64,000 nt of DNA from Silurus meridionalis (GCF_014805685.1 NC_060885.1:15926132-15990131); one strand, 5' to 3'; shown: positions 13,265 through 25,419, counted from the first letter of the stretch. The notes: generated by a model not told the origin, from the letters alone. Numbers and translations are program-made.

Positions 13265-13876
13265 CCATAATTTCCAGACTATAAAGCGCACTTATATATA
13301 AGCCGCACCCACTGAATTTTACAAAGATTTTTATTTTGAACATAAATAAGCTGCACCTGTCTATAAGCCGCAGGTGTCTACATTAAAACTAATGAACTTT
13401 ACACAGACTTTAACGAAAGAGAGTGTCTGTTACATGGTGTAATGGGTGAAATATGTTGTGGCTCCTTTAAGAGCAGAGCGGCATTTTGGGAATAGCCTGC
13501 CACCGCATTTTTCCGGTATTACTGCATGTGTGCAAGACCGAGGAATATGTCCTGATTATTTTCTGATGCTGATTTCTGGAAACCTGTCTGTTGCAACTAG
13601 AGTTAGAGAGTGAGCGGCAGGTCAAACGTCAGAGGAACCTCGTCCATATTTATGATGTGGTGCGGTCGGATTCAGTGGGAGCGCGTCTGATTTAATATAA
13701 AGAGTTTCATTGGGTTACCTGAACCTAATGTTACGGGTCTCAGTTTTTTGGCTTTAAGGCTTGTGAAACCGGGAAAAACCAAGAAAAAATCCATAAATTA
13801 GCCACTTCATTGTTTAAGCCGCGGGGTTCAAAGCGTGGGGGAAAAGTAGCGGCTTATAGTCCGGAAAATACGGTAA
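13265..13876 (+). mobile_element. TA-flanked foldback (MITE-like) DNA element, copy 1
   Basis: The left end CCATAATTTCCAGACTATAA and the inverse of the right end CCGTATTTTCCGGACTATAA form imperfect TIRs of about 27 bp, flanked by TA on both sides, as expected of Tc1/mariner-type insertion. The interior has no open frame. Internal phrases (ATATAAGCCGCACCCACTGA; ATTTTGGGAATAGC) recur inverted in the element at 33828-34435, so both are copies of one nonautonomous family. Its right end lies 39 nt from the exon F splice donor. Family name not recognised with certainty. Confidence 0.75.
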
Positions 13877-13915
13877 GTAGTACAGTCAAAAAAAAAAAAG
13901 AAAATTTCAATGTAC

Positions 13916-14043
13916 CTGGTTTGAGCTGGTGCTTGATGGCAGAGGGTTGGACACCATTGGTCCAAAAATATCCAAATCATCACTAATCGGAGCGGCACTT
14001 CCAGATCCCACCCCGCTGCTGCTTGTGTTGACTGCAGGAGCAT
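13916..14043 (-). CDS. smap1: smap1 internal exon F: DDLDIFGPMVSNPLP segment
   Basis: 128-nt exon. Its first two bases (AT) complete the Asp codon of LLGLD, then it reads APAVNTSSSGVGSGSAAPIS and DDLDIFGPMVSNPLPSSTSS, ending NQ. The DDLDIFGPM.SNPLP string is diagnostic of SMAP1; the acidic DLDIF stretch resembles the short clathrin and adaptor-binding peptides in this unstructured region. The acceptor is TTCATTTTAG|AT and the donor CAG|GTACAT; it ends in phase 0. The Ser/Gly-rich insert before DDLDIF is not what I recall from the mammalian protein and is probably lineage-specific. A 612-bp foldback DNA element begins only 39 nt past the donor. The C-terminal exons (GDLDLF, KKQLSKDSILSLYG and the Met/Gly/Pro-rich tail) are not visible between here and position 1 and should lie to the left. 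Confidence 0.94.
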
Positions 14044-16736
14044 CTAAAATGAAGAATATCAGAGAAAGAGTGAGAGAATAAGACAAAGAAGAAAAAATGG
14101 ACAGGGTTTCAGAAAAGTGGAAATGACACGTCCAGGCTGACTTTCTCAAAGGGCAGTGGGTTCAGACTGTCTGACCTCTAACTCCCCTGTGCAAGCTAGG
14201 TTAAGGTCTCCGGATCATTGTGAATGTCAAAGAGTCATGGCTTCATGTATGTAAGGGCATCAAGCATACAGAACGCATTCTACCACTGTCCATTTTTGAA
14301 ATCCCACATATTTCAACAGAACAATTAGGATCTTGATATGAGTGACATTTAAATAGTAGATCATTTGCTGTCTTTGCATAGTTAGCTTCATAATTATTAA
14401 TACGCTTCAGAATTGGCAAATAAAAATAAACATTACACACTAACATCCACATCAGGGCAATCAAATACAAAATATGCAGCTGGAGGAAGTTGATGAGGGA
14501 GGCGGAGAAACCACCAATTATCACAGTTTCTGTGTTTGGCCCTTCAGTTCATCCATGGGATTGAGAAGTTTAAAAATCACCTGCGACAAAAATCGCGTGT
14601 TCAGGCCAGGTGTGATCAAAACCGTTCATTTCGGTCACGAGCATCATTGGAGAATGCAAACAAGGAAAAGCATCAGATACTCTGTACTCGGTGGATCGAT
14701 GATGTTTTGCAGTCATTTTGCGCATAATGATTTTTTTACCTAGCAAGACTTTTCAGTCTAAATTGACCCTGTATTTTTAGATTTAATACGGTTGGATTTA
14801 CCAAAATAATAAATCTACATGACATCCAAATCAGCAATAAAAAAAACAAACAAAAAGAAAAAACATCAGCATTTTGAAATTGTCAGCTCAGATTCCAGAT
14901 TTGCACCATACTGAAAGCTCCCATTTATTCAACAATAAAGAACACCTATGAAAATATATCAAAGCCTGCAAAGTTAAACATGGAGAAGTGCAGGTGTTCT
15001 AGATGCCTCCAGCAGTGTCTCCATCCTTGTTAGATATTAAAACACTAGTGTGATTAGTGCTGATATTCCTGCTGGCTGAGGCTTTAGCTAATTCTAATTG
15101 CATAACTACAGATAACACACAGTTTTTATAAATAAAATAAATGACAAAAATATTTAAGCATTGGAATAACTTGCATGTAGAGATGTGCAGAGGACTTTTT
15201 TCGATTCACAAAGAGATCATGACCAACACCTTTCCAGTAGTTATTTTTAGTTTATACCTGCAATCTTTTTTAAAATCAATTTATTGAAGCGGCACAGACC
15301 CTGACTCAAATAAGGGTCTGTGCAGCTTTAACTTCGTGAAGATGAATTAATTGTGTTAGTTACTCATTTTTTAGTGCATGTCAGAATAATTCTGGTGTTG
15401 TCAGTCTAAACAAAGGACTTTTCTTCACCTCCTGCTTCTCCTACTGCTCACTGGCAGCGTCCAAAAAAAGAAAAATGAATTCACGCTCGACCAGTGTTTG
15501 TGCCAGAGGTGGGAAACACAGCTGCTAACGGCTGACTCTATTCGGATGTTCAAACACACTTTGTCTTTCCATTCAAGTCCTGGCTGGTGTCTGTGCTTCA
15601 CACACAACAGCCCATGGAGAACAATATCAGTATTAATGACCATTTTTATTTCTGTTTGTTTATTTTTTTCTTTTTTTCTTATAAGGACTTCCAAATATGC
15701 TTGGGGATGTTGGAGAAAATGAGCATGTACTGGAACAAGAAAGAGAAGGCCACCGGGGTGGGAAGGTAGCGGTTGATGTAAATTCGTCTCTCTGTTTTTA
15801 TAACACGCTGTGCTGCTTCATGCTGCTGAGGGGAGAGAGGAAACACACAAGCGCAAGACACAATTCCATCATCACACATGGCTCATCATCAGCTCCCTCA
15901 GCCTGGGAGCATGCCATAAATTCTTCCATACACAAACAAACACACACTGTGCCCCCAGTGGCATGGGCGCACACTAACTAATCCATCTTGTTTTCCGTTT
16001 CCATCCCCTCATTTCTATCAATTCCTCCTCTCTCCTTACCACCATATGAGCCAAACACAGAGAGAGAGGGAGATGAAAAATTCAGACACTGGTGCAATGT
16101 TTTGCGTTTGGGCTCTATAGTTTTCAATTTCAAGACGATAATGGAGTATATCTGTTGGCTTTGGTCATGCGGAGGATCTTGTTCCATCTATCTCAACAAT
16201 ATAGTGATGATTTGGTCGGCTGTTTTTTTTTTTCAGTGTCATCAAACCAGCAAAAAGGGCCAGAACAACAGGACTTTTATCCATAGCCCAGGGCTGGGTA
16301 ATGTGCTGAAACCAGATCAATGTCATGCTAACCCAACAAAAAAATCCCCCCCCAGTGGATTAGTTACAAGTTGATCTCATATCGTATAAATTCTATCACA
16401 ATACATTTCTTCCTGAGAATACTCATTAATTACATTTTCAAAGTAACGCTAAATTACTTTAAATCATCTCACACGAATGCATGTAGCCTTGTCAGTGAAG
16501 GTCTATTGCAGTGTATTTCTGCATAAACACGTTGACCCTGAAAGTACAAGTACGCAATTCTATACTTTTTTTTAACCTCATCTGTCAAATAGTACCCTCA
16601 GCTCAGCTCTATTCCTGCAGCTGTATCCTAACCAGCACAGGCAGCTATGCGGCTCGGTGGTGCACGAACAAAGCTTCACTCTGACATGCTGGAGAAAAAT
16701 GGCAGAGGAGAGGGTGATTGATTACTTTTGTCTTAC
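14044..16736 (-). other. smap1: smap1 intron between exons E and F (2.7 kb)
   Basis: Intron by virtue of the flanking exons and the split Asp codon. Apart from a strong hairpin at 15287-15328 and short A and T runs I see no recognisable repeat or coding sequence in it. Open frames of 60-130 codons at 15400-16370 have no family resemblance and no splice context. Confidence 0.8.
15287..15328. other. strong short hairpin
   Basis: GCACAGACCCT (15292-15302) and AGGGTCTGTGC (15313-15323) are perfect inverses around a 10-nt loop; adding AAGC/GCTT on the outside gives a 16-bp stem with one mismatch. It lies inside the intron between exons E and F. It is too small for a normal pre-miRNA. Origin unknown. 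Confidence 0.7.
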
Positions 16737-16815
16737 CCAGGCCTAGTAGGTCGATGGCAGGCTCAGCACTCTTCTTAGGGCTGGCTCTGGAGTCTATCTG
16801 AATGTCCTCTCTCTT
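16737..16815 (-). CDS. smap1: smap1 internal exon E: SPKKSAEPAIDLLGL, most of the clathrin box
   Basis: 79-nt exon reading KREDIQIDSRASPKKSAEP then AIDLLGL plus the first base (G) of an Asp codon. It matches the SMAP1 segment ...STSPKKAAEPTVDLLGLD. LLGLD is the clathrin-box motif through which SMAP1 binds clathrin heavy chain in mammals; here the final Asp is split across the junction with the exon at 14043 (G|AT). The acceptor is AATCACAG|AA and the donor CTGG|GTAAGA. In transcript sense a run of 24 U (16876-16899 on the plus strand as A24) lies 60 nt upstream of the acceptor, apart from the short pyrimidine tract next to it. The exon is separated from exon D by a 26.9 kb intron, the largest here. 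Confidence 0.93.
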
Positions 16816-17699
16816 CTGTGATTGGAGGAGGGAGGGGAAGACGAAAGAGAAAGAAACAGAAGAGAGGTTACACACAAAAAAAAAAAAAAAAAAAAAAAAG
16901 AGTTGAACAAACTTTAGAAATCATTTAGTATGCTGAAGGCTTTAAAAGGTCAACTGTATAGTAGATGATCAATAGTGTCTGGGTCAGCATACAAGAAAGA
17001 AAGTCCTCTCGAGATTAACTGAAAATGCACTGGATAAATAAAAAACAACAACAACAAAAAGCTACATAGATTTAACAAAAAAGATATTTACCAACATATT
17101 CCCAAGATATTTGTGTTTGAAGTGAATAAATATAATTCTTACCATTATTTAAAAAAAAAAAATTTGTTACATCATTCTGTCTTTTTAAGAACCTATTGTT
17201 TCGGCACATCCTGAAAACCTTTGCTCTTGTTTTTGCTGATGTCATTCCTCTGAGGATTTGGAGGTGTCATGCTGAAAGGTGATATTTCATATTAATCTCA
17301 AGTTCTTAAGAAGTAGCCTTCAGGTTTTGTGCCTTAACTGACTAGAATATGGAGCTACTCATTATATCCTCTGCCCAAACTATAATCTTAGTTCCAGCTG
17401 AATAAAAACAGCTCCCGCCAACATGCTTCAACATGATATTGTTCTTTTGATTATGCACTTTGTTGTTCTTTTTGTTGTGTGTACATGCCGAACATATCTT
17501 GAAGTATTATGAATAGAAAGTTTAACTTTGGTTTTAGAAGAATTCACACATTAAATCACATGGGGTTGAGATATTAGCTGCATTTAGGTTGCAGACTTAG
17601 TATACTATCAGCCTAAACTAAGTTGAGAGAAATATTTTTTAATACATAATACAAACAGGAGAAAAAATAGTGCTTTTAGCAAGAGGTAGGTCTTCACTG

Positions 17700-18015
17700 G
17701 TTGTTTGAACATTGCCAGTGACTCAGCTGTTTCAGGCATCTAGGGGAAGTTCGAGTTCATTCCACCACCTCAGTGCCAGAAATGAAGAGTCTTGATGTAT
17801 ACCTACCTCTTACACTGAGAGATGGTGGGACCAGTCGATCAACGCTATAAAATCTGAGCGAGCGAGGAGTGCGAGGAATGATAAGAGCTCTGAGGTAAGA
17901 GGGTGCTGGTCAACTTTGGGCTTTGTAGGCAAGCAAGTGTTTGGAATCTGATGCGTGCAGCTACTGAAAATCAGGGGAGGGAGTGTAGCAGTGGGGTGGT
18001 GTGTGAGATGCATTT
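17700..18015. repeat. dispersed repeat with 'gagagatggtgggaccagtcg' core
   Basis: The sequence ACTGAGAGATGGTGGGACCA ... AGAGCTCTGAGGTAAGAGGG ... TTTGTAGGCAAGC ... GAATCTGATGCGTGCAGCTA ... GTAGCAGTGGGGTGGTGTG follows a dispersed repeat that I recall from many fish genomes. I do not know its class or coding strand. An open frame of 67 codons on the minus strand at 17810-18013 is not obviously a protein domain. Confidence 0.5.
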
Positions 18016-21000
18016 TATTTGTTAATAAAGAAATTAAGTCTTGCTAAACAACCTCATAACCTGGACAGGAAGAATTCAGGAGACTGTTGTCACAGCAACC
18101 AACCTCCATGACTTGTTTTCTTCTGGTTTTCTCACAAGTTTTAGAGGGACAGCCTGTTCTTAGACTTGTGTAATTATTTCTTCATTTGTTGAAAGAAATA
18201 CTGTACTGTAATCCTCACCTAATTGCTATTTTTCAGCAGTGGGATCCTGTACTTGCTTTGTAGGTTCCCATGGATGTTAAAAGCCACATGTAAGAAAAAT
18301 CCTATCGATCCATTCATTTCACACAGTCAATCAGTGGATGTCTCAGACACTTTTAGCCCTCTCCATTTGTGTGCCTGGCTAAAGAAATCTCTTCTCTATG
18401 ATTGGTCGCGAGGGCCGTTTCTATGTGAGGAGTAAAATCCTAATTCACACTGAATTGCTGATCGATAAGTGCAACAGCAGAGAATAGATCAAAAAGCCTC
18501 TTAAAACCATTACACACACAAAATCAAAAAGAGACTGGAATGGACAGTTGCACATTTTCTGCCTTTGTAAAAATAAAAAAATAAAAAGAAGAAGCAAAAA
18601 AAAACCACCAACCACCAACACCACCACCACCACAAAAGCAATACATTTCCATCGTGGGTTTTTTTGCCTGTTTTGTCACATCTGAATCAAAACTTCAGCA
18701 TGTGGCATAAGCTATATTGGCACAATGAAACAGAATAATAAATATTACTTTGTCAGCTTCATCACCCCCCTCCCACTCGACAATGCAAATGTGGTTTGAG
18801 TGATGAAATGAAAAATGCAAATGAAATAAGTTCTCTGATGTGCAGGCTGCTGGTTCGGACATGTGGAATTATTGCCGAAAAATTTAACCAAGTTGGGGGG
18901 TTTATTCAAAAGCACCATAAAAAAAAAAATACATACAAAAATAAGTGGAAACCTATTGACTAAAAATATTGTACAATACTACCCTGGCTACAAACAATTT
19001 AATTACAATTCCTGGTTTACCTCATAAATCTTCCTAAATATTCACCCTGGATGCACAAATACCTTTTTAAACCATAATACTTGTCTGGTGCTGTGGCACA
19101 TAATGAGCGTAAGTGCGGGGGTTCATTCAGCTAGGTGCTCTTAAGGCAAAGTAATTCAAGTCATTTTAAGCTCATTTGCACACTAAAGTGCTTATGATTC
19201 ATGACTGATCTTCATCAGGTTTCTTTGCTGTTGCTTCACAGCATGGTCCTTCAATAAATGTCTAAACGAGAAAAAAAAAATGTAATTCTATTATTAACCA
19301 ACATCTGCTAGTTTTATTTAAGAAATAAAAACACTCGTTGCAAAGTCTACATTTCCCCTGGTAGAGCTAGCTGCGCTTTTAGCCTTTCATTAATTACGCT
19401 AAGCTAATTGTGACACCACCCTCAAATTGCACACAGACAGAATTCATCAGACTCTGAAAGCATTAATTACCAAAACGCTGAAACTGCCGCTTTTCATCTT
19501 TCAACCGCACTGAAAAGCTCTCCCAGAGTTAGAAAGGGCTTTTTTTTGTACTAAGCCTTTCGTGACCTTTTCATTTTTCATACATAGGAGTAGAGCCAGG
19601 ACTGCAAATGTGAGGTACAACTGGCCTTTATAAGCAGGGGAATAGCCCTCATTCAGCACCATGATTGAAACGTGTAGCGGTGAAGTGGTTAGCTTTGCCT
19701 GAATTATGCATGAATCCAGGAGCTCGACTTCTTTTCTATTTTGTGGTGACAAGACAGACATTTTGCGCACACACTGATAAAACCACTAATGCTTTTAGAC
19801 AGAGAATTCATCTGGAGCATAATTTTGCGGTTCAGATAAAGGGAAATAGCCGCACCGGGACGGAAACTCACGAAACACCTTCCAAAAAGACACACGAACT
19901 TGAGAGACCCCATAAATTACTAGTGCGTCTCAAACTCTTTCTCCTCTGTTCGTCAAATCTATCGATCCATGTTCCTCTGCGCTTCCCGCGCCATCTCATT
20001 TCAGTTCTAGCCATGTCGTTTTTCGAAGACTGGTGAGTGAACGGGTGTGAAATGAGTTGAACTCTGCGCTGTGTCTCATAAGCCTCTCATATCAAGGTCA
20101 TTCCTAATTCATGAACACTTCCCTTTGATGGCACAGTAATTCCATTTGGGTCAGATTCACTCAGACCTGCCTTGGCCTCGCTATGCAAACACGATCACTG
20201 AGAGAAAGAGACGGAGAGAGAGAAAGAATGAGAAAGAGACTCTCACTGGTGCTCAGTCACTACAATGAGGGCCACTTGTATCACATCAGAGCAGAATGAG
20301 GCCGGCCTCACTAGAGCACTCGACACCCATTTCAGTTCCTCCATATCTTACAAACAAAGCAAACACAGTCCTACTGTGTGATGAATAGTAGTCTGAACTC
20401 TAACAGCCCTTGTGTTGAGTCACGATGTCTGAATAATCCAAGCGAGACATATTGCACTCCAATAAGAGAATTGTAAAAAGGATCTTTCCACTAATATGTA
20501 TTACAATATGTGCGTACACCCCTAAATGCTTAATCCCTCCATAAACTCTTAACCGCTGTTGAAATTACAAACGTTGAATTGATCATCATAATACAAGACT
20601 GTTTAGATTCACACACAGCACACACTCAATCTGGCAACCCAGGATTTCTCATAAGCAATCATGACCTTGTAGCGAAGACACATGGTGGACAGCAGCTCAG
20701 TTCAGTCATCACTGACTGACAGTCTTTCAAAAATGTGTGGTGGTCTGGGAAAATCACTCATATGAGCCAGTGGCTGATCTCCTTTACTTTAAGAAACCGT
20801 AAATATACTGTAACACTCTACTTTTTAATCTCGTCTAGGGTATGTTCGTGCAAAGACCACACTGGATCAACAGCCAGATTAACACAAACATTTGTAAACA
20901 CAGTCTGCCTAAAGATGTCTAAATCCTTGCTGGCTAAGTTGCATTTTCTCACTCAGTGAATGTCTGGTTTTGTTGTTGGAAATCCACATGCCATGGCAAA

Positions 21001-21689
21001 ATGGAAATAAGCCTAATCAGTTTAGTTTGTAATCAGATACCAGCTGTCAAACTGTCCTCCATGCACCTGCACCACTGTGGGACCGGAATCTTTAAATACT
21101 CGCAATCCTGAAATGCAAAACATCTCCCTTTGCACTTACAGAGGTAACCAGAATTTTAACAATAGCTTTGCTTGTGGTTGAGATACATGAAAAAAAAAAA
21201 AAAGTATCAGTTCAGAAACACGTGCAGTTCTCAAAACTATAGTATTATGCCAGGATTGAGAAGATAACTGGAATTCCCTGGACACTACAGAATACCGAGT
21301 ACATGTTTTTAGTATTTACAAGCAGTATTGATTATTTAATACAGGCTTCAACACCTGGACTGAGTAGATGGGAGGGGTTAAGATTGGATTTTGTTGTTTT
21401 TACTTTGCAACAAAAGATCTGGGTCTGGGAGCAGTAATCGATTAATGCAAGCCTAAAATCAGGACACCTTGTGCGATCACTAGAAATGAATAGACCCTAT
21501 TGTTATTCCGGTTGTGACCCAGGAATAAGGAAAGCAAACAGCACAAATAAAAAACCAACTGATGCATAAAATAAACCTGAAACACTTAAAGCACAAAAAA
21601 CCTACATGCCTTTTTTTATTTATATTTTTTTTTGGGATATGTGAAATTTCTGGAAGAAAAGAAAGGTAAGGAATTGCAGGTATAATAAC

Positions 21690-21990
21690 ATTAGTAACTA
21701 AGTGAGCATATATTTGCATTTACATTTTGATGGAATACGGTAATTAAATGCACTAAATGGGGTCTGTTTTCACACATTCTTGTAGGCAATTTCAGCAAGA
21801 AAAATTAAATTTTTCTTAAACATTCATTTTAGGAGACCTGCCCTATTTTCTCTTGTATATTTTGTATTGCTCTTTAATAAAGAAAAATCACTTCTTATAT
21901 AATTACTCGAATATTCATTGGAATAGTTTGTAGAATACTCGATTACTAAAATAATCGATAACAACATCTCTACTAGCTAACTAAACATTC
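21690..21990 (+). mobile_element. hAT-like repeat relic, copy 1
   Basis: Ends with CTCGATTACTAAAATAATCG followed by ATAACAACATC, a decayed form of the terminus shared with the copies at 54880-56085 and 61905-62690 (GATTACTAAAATAATC then a GGCTGC-like end). The interior phrase TTTTCTCTTGTATATTT and the preceding 'aaatgcactaaatggggtctgttttcacac' region also recur in those copies. Fragmentary, non-coding. Confidence 0.55.
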
Positions 21991-22064
21991 GCGCATACCA
22001 AATACACTTCTTCATGCTAACAGTATACCCTAATAGCAGTGCCTTCTTTTTGCAGGCAAAAATT

Positions 22065-22290
22065 GTTCAGTGATAGATTGATAAGCATAAATAGTTCAAA
22101 GTGTTGACTTGGCCTCTAAAATCCGCAGATTGCAATGTGATCTGAGCATCTGTGGGATATACTGGACAAACAAGTCCAATCCACCCCACAACGTACAGGA
22201 CTTAAGGGATCTGCTGCTTATATCTTGGCGTCAGATACCCTGTACACCTTCAGAGATCTTGTCATGCCTCTGGAGGCACAGTGATGAGAA
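22065..22290 (+). mobile_element. Tc1-like transposase 3' relic
   Basis: The plus strand resembles the end of a fish Tc1-like transposase: GTTGACTTGGCCTCTAAAAT, then GAGCATCTGTGGGATATACT and GACAAACAAGTCCAATCC, corresponding to LTWP.KSPDLNPIEHLWD.LDKQV with the catalytic PD.NP block decayed. The same family gives the longer copy at 41219-41988. The open frame of 115 codons starting at 22109 is this relic read in another frame. Confidence 0.7.
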
Positions 22291-23296
22291 AAACAAGATA
22301 CTTCTTTTCACTAAACATCCTGGACAGAGAATATGTTCAACCTGCATTACACATGTTGTAGCAAAAACTGTTAATTACATCATCGTAGCAAATACATGCT
22401 CAATTAAACCCTTCGCCGCCACTTCCCAGGCTACAAATAACACAGCCAAGTTTTAATGATTTCTGGCAACTGTACTTTTCTCTAGGCACCGGAAATGCTA
22501 TAAAAAGAGGAAAAAAACTGGGCGCAGTTATTATTTAATGCACTTATCATTCATTACATTCCCTCGTCCAGCTTCTGAGTGATCAAAACACAAGCCAGAC
22601 CATATAATGTGCAGCCCCTCATCCTCTCAGGCACTAACAGCACTGCTTCCTTCAGTCTGCATCTCCTTTAATGAGCCCGTAACTGCACCTACTACAGTCT
22701 GTAACCAGTGCATTCTGCATATATACTGTATATATAGAGTCTGATGCTCTGTGCCAGTCACACCTGATAAGAGCATGTAGAAAAATTTGACAACATATTA
22801 GATCAATTATTTATTCTAACTGATGGATCTCTACATTCATAAGAAACAGACTTATAAACAACACATCATCTGATTCATACTGCAGCAGTACAGCAGGGAC
22901 TAAACATGGATCCTTTTGCCATTTGTAGCACCAACACCCAGAACTTCATCAACAGGTAACAAATCTCAGCACACACCATTCTGATGTTTTCATATCGCAG
23001 TAGTATTGATGGCTACAGTGTGCAGAGACTTGAAAACAAAACGTGTAGGTTTGATTCAATGAAGAGTAGGCAATGTTTTTCTCTGCAGTCTCAGTAAACC
23101 TGCTTCCATTGTAGCATCAGATTACGTTTCTTGGGCAACTTGAATAGAACTCGATGTGGTCTTCATCTGTTGTATCTCATCATGTTAATGGTTTGGCATG
23201 GTGCACGCTCTAATGCAATTCAATCAATAATCAATAATTCCACTCACTGTTTTTGCACCAATCTTTATAAACGCTAGACATTTTTGTGCAGATACC

Positions 23297-23384
23297 AAAT
23301 GGTGGGGGAAAAAAGGTTGGCAGGGGATTTATATCTGAATTTAGTGACAAATTCAGATCTAAATTTATTTTTTTTCCCCCATTT
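23297..23384. other. long imperfect palindrome, 88 bp
   Basis: Inner arms at 23327-23342 and 23349-23364 (ATTTATATCTGAATTT against AAATTCAGATCTAAAT, one mismatch) surround a 6-nt centre. Outer arms GGTGGGGGAAAAAA and TTTTTTTTCCCCC continue the symmetry with a short unpaired insert on the left. It resembles a tiny foldback element; no target duplication is seen. Confidence 0.7.
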
Positions 23385-25419
23385 TGACATTTGATCAGTG
23401 ATCAGTGACATATTTGTGCCAGTAAACATTAATCCAAAGATCCTGGAAGGTGTCTATAAATTTGTTTTGAAACACCTGGAGTATTTTGTAAATTACATTT
23501 CATTTTAAACTCTACTGTGTAGAATTAGCTTTTCCATCGGTGTACCTACCTGGACTATGCGTTGAGCAAAACAGTTCTCATGCAGAGTTGTTATTACCAC
23601 TTAGAACGCCGGTCAGAAGGCTTTTATGGAAAGCTCTTGGCTGCCAGAGCACAATGTTTTTCATAGCAGCTGAATCTAATTCTTTTGACAGTCAGGAAAA
23701 AAAAAAAAAAAACAGCAGAGAGAGGAACAGGGGGGGAAGGAAAATTCAGGGCAAGGAAGTCTGACTGTGACCTTCATCTTTCGAAATGCATAACAACAGT
23801 TTGGGGACAAGGGGAGAGAAATCACAAATGAATTGTTTGGGTACACGTGATATGCATCTCTGCAATTTCATCACCACAGACGCTTTAGAGTTCAATCAAG
23901 CCGCAAGGTTGGTCTCTGCATCTGTCCATTTCTTCCACTATCCCCTCCCTATTTCTCCTCTCCCACCTTGATTTCATTCCAAAGTGTTACCATTTACTAA
24001 GCTCTCCATATCCCTTACATTTGGCCATTCGTTTGCATTATCAATTTCATTACCGGTGTCGATTGCATGACACCCTGAAAGCCACGATCTGAGTCTGGAA
24101 TCTGAACAGACAGGCATGTCAGCAAGAAATCTAATCAGACATCACTGTCTAATCTAGTGTCTGGCATCATACCGTAATGACTGGTCATCGACTTTTGATC
24201 ACGGCCGAGCAGATACGTGAAATGCCGTGAATTTGAAACATCCCCCTTTTCCACTATGAGCATGCAGGTGGCACTTGAGGTTGACAAAGCTCTTAACCTT
24301 GCAGCTATATGAGCTCCTCAGCTCATATCTAATTTGCTTTTGCAAAGGTCACATGCACTACTCAGCTATCCATGGCCTGCTACTGTGACTCGGTAGGGCA
24401 ACACGGTTACAGAGATTAATCCTTATTGTTAAGACATTTCCAAAACATCTTTTAGATTTTGGAAAAGTATTGTCTCCTAAGGCTGAAGAAAATATGCATC
24501 TGCAATACATTACTTTTTTATTTTTTAATATAAAGATAGAATTTGCAAATATTAACTCTACATATTATCTGAATTGAAATTGGAATCCAAGATAATCTCA
24601 GGTCTGGTGCGAGTTCAATAGACTATAATATCCAGAAGAGGCTGAAAAACTAAGACGCTGCAGTCCCATTAAACCCACGAGGATGCTGGAGAGCAGATTT
24701 CATCATCTCCAGTCTCGAAAACGGCCAAAAAAAAAAAAAGGAATAAAAGGAAAGTGTGAAAGAAATGCATGTGCACAGCAAAGATCAATGCAAAATAAAT
24801 TTGGAAACCGTGATACTGTTTAAAAAGATTGCTTTCTTCGAAGAATGGTATAATGGGAAAGTAGAGAGAAACAGGACTTAGGCAGGTGGATGATAAGTGA
24901 GTTGAGGTGGAGGCGCCATTCTTCTAGCTCGGGCTGTGGTTTTTTTTGTGTGTGTGTGTGTGTCTTTTTTTCTATACTTGCACACAAACTATACATCTCG
25001 CAGCCAGGCAGCAAGTCATCATGAACACGTGTACTTGTTCAAAGTTGCATACAGAATAATTTATTGCTACTAATATTTCAAAGCACAACATTAAAGTCAC
25101 ATTTGATGTTTTTTTTGTTATTTTGTGTGACCTCTGAGATCTCACTAGCCAGAATGATCTTTGTCTTATTCGGACGCATCCTGAGCATACAAAGGCCAGA
25201 ATCGCAGCTGGAGCTGCCATCTGATAAGCTTTTAATTAAGACTTTGCATAAACCCTTATCTCCGCTAAACTGGAAGAACTTCAGCTCTCGTTCACTTGTC
25301 CGAAGGCCTGATCTCATTAAAATTCGTAAGCAGAGTTGCTGTAATCGAAATGCACACCCTTTGCTCCTCACCTGATAACATGCCTTAAGGAAAGCAGGAG
25401 GATTTGCTGCTGTGATTCA

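Larger units (their letters stand above)
1..13915 (-). other. smap1: partial smap1 intron downstream of exon F
   Basis: Non-coding sequence from exon F to the left edge, read as intron because the remaining SMAP1 coding sequence was not found in it. It contains (CA)n (1184-1254), (TA)n-(CA)n (3957-4121), a Tc1-like relic with TIRs (2552-2981), L2 fragments (4834-5130), a dispersed repeat (5690-5815), Tc1-like relics (6031-6830, 8129-8390, 11080-11560) and a foldback element ending 39 nt from exon F. 6840-8090, 8400-10970 and 11600-13250 show only A/T-rich sequence with short runs. Confidence 0.65.

Noticed and set aside
1..13915. Search for C-terminal smap1 exons (GDLDLF, KKQLSKDSILSLYG)
   Set aside because: No minus-strand sequence encoding these motifs was found by eye; a short exon could have been missed, but the remaining exons more likely lie left of the window.
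15988..16374. Open frame of 128 codons on the plus strand
   Set aside because: Lies in the intron between exons E and F, without homology or exon-like borders.
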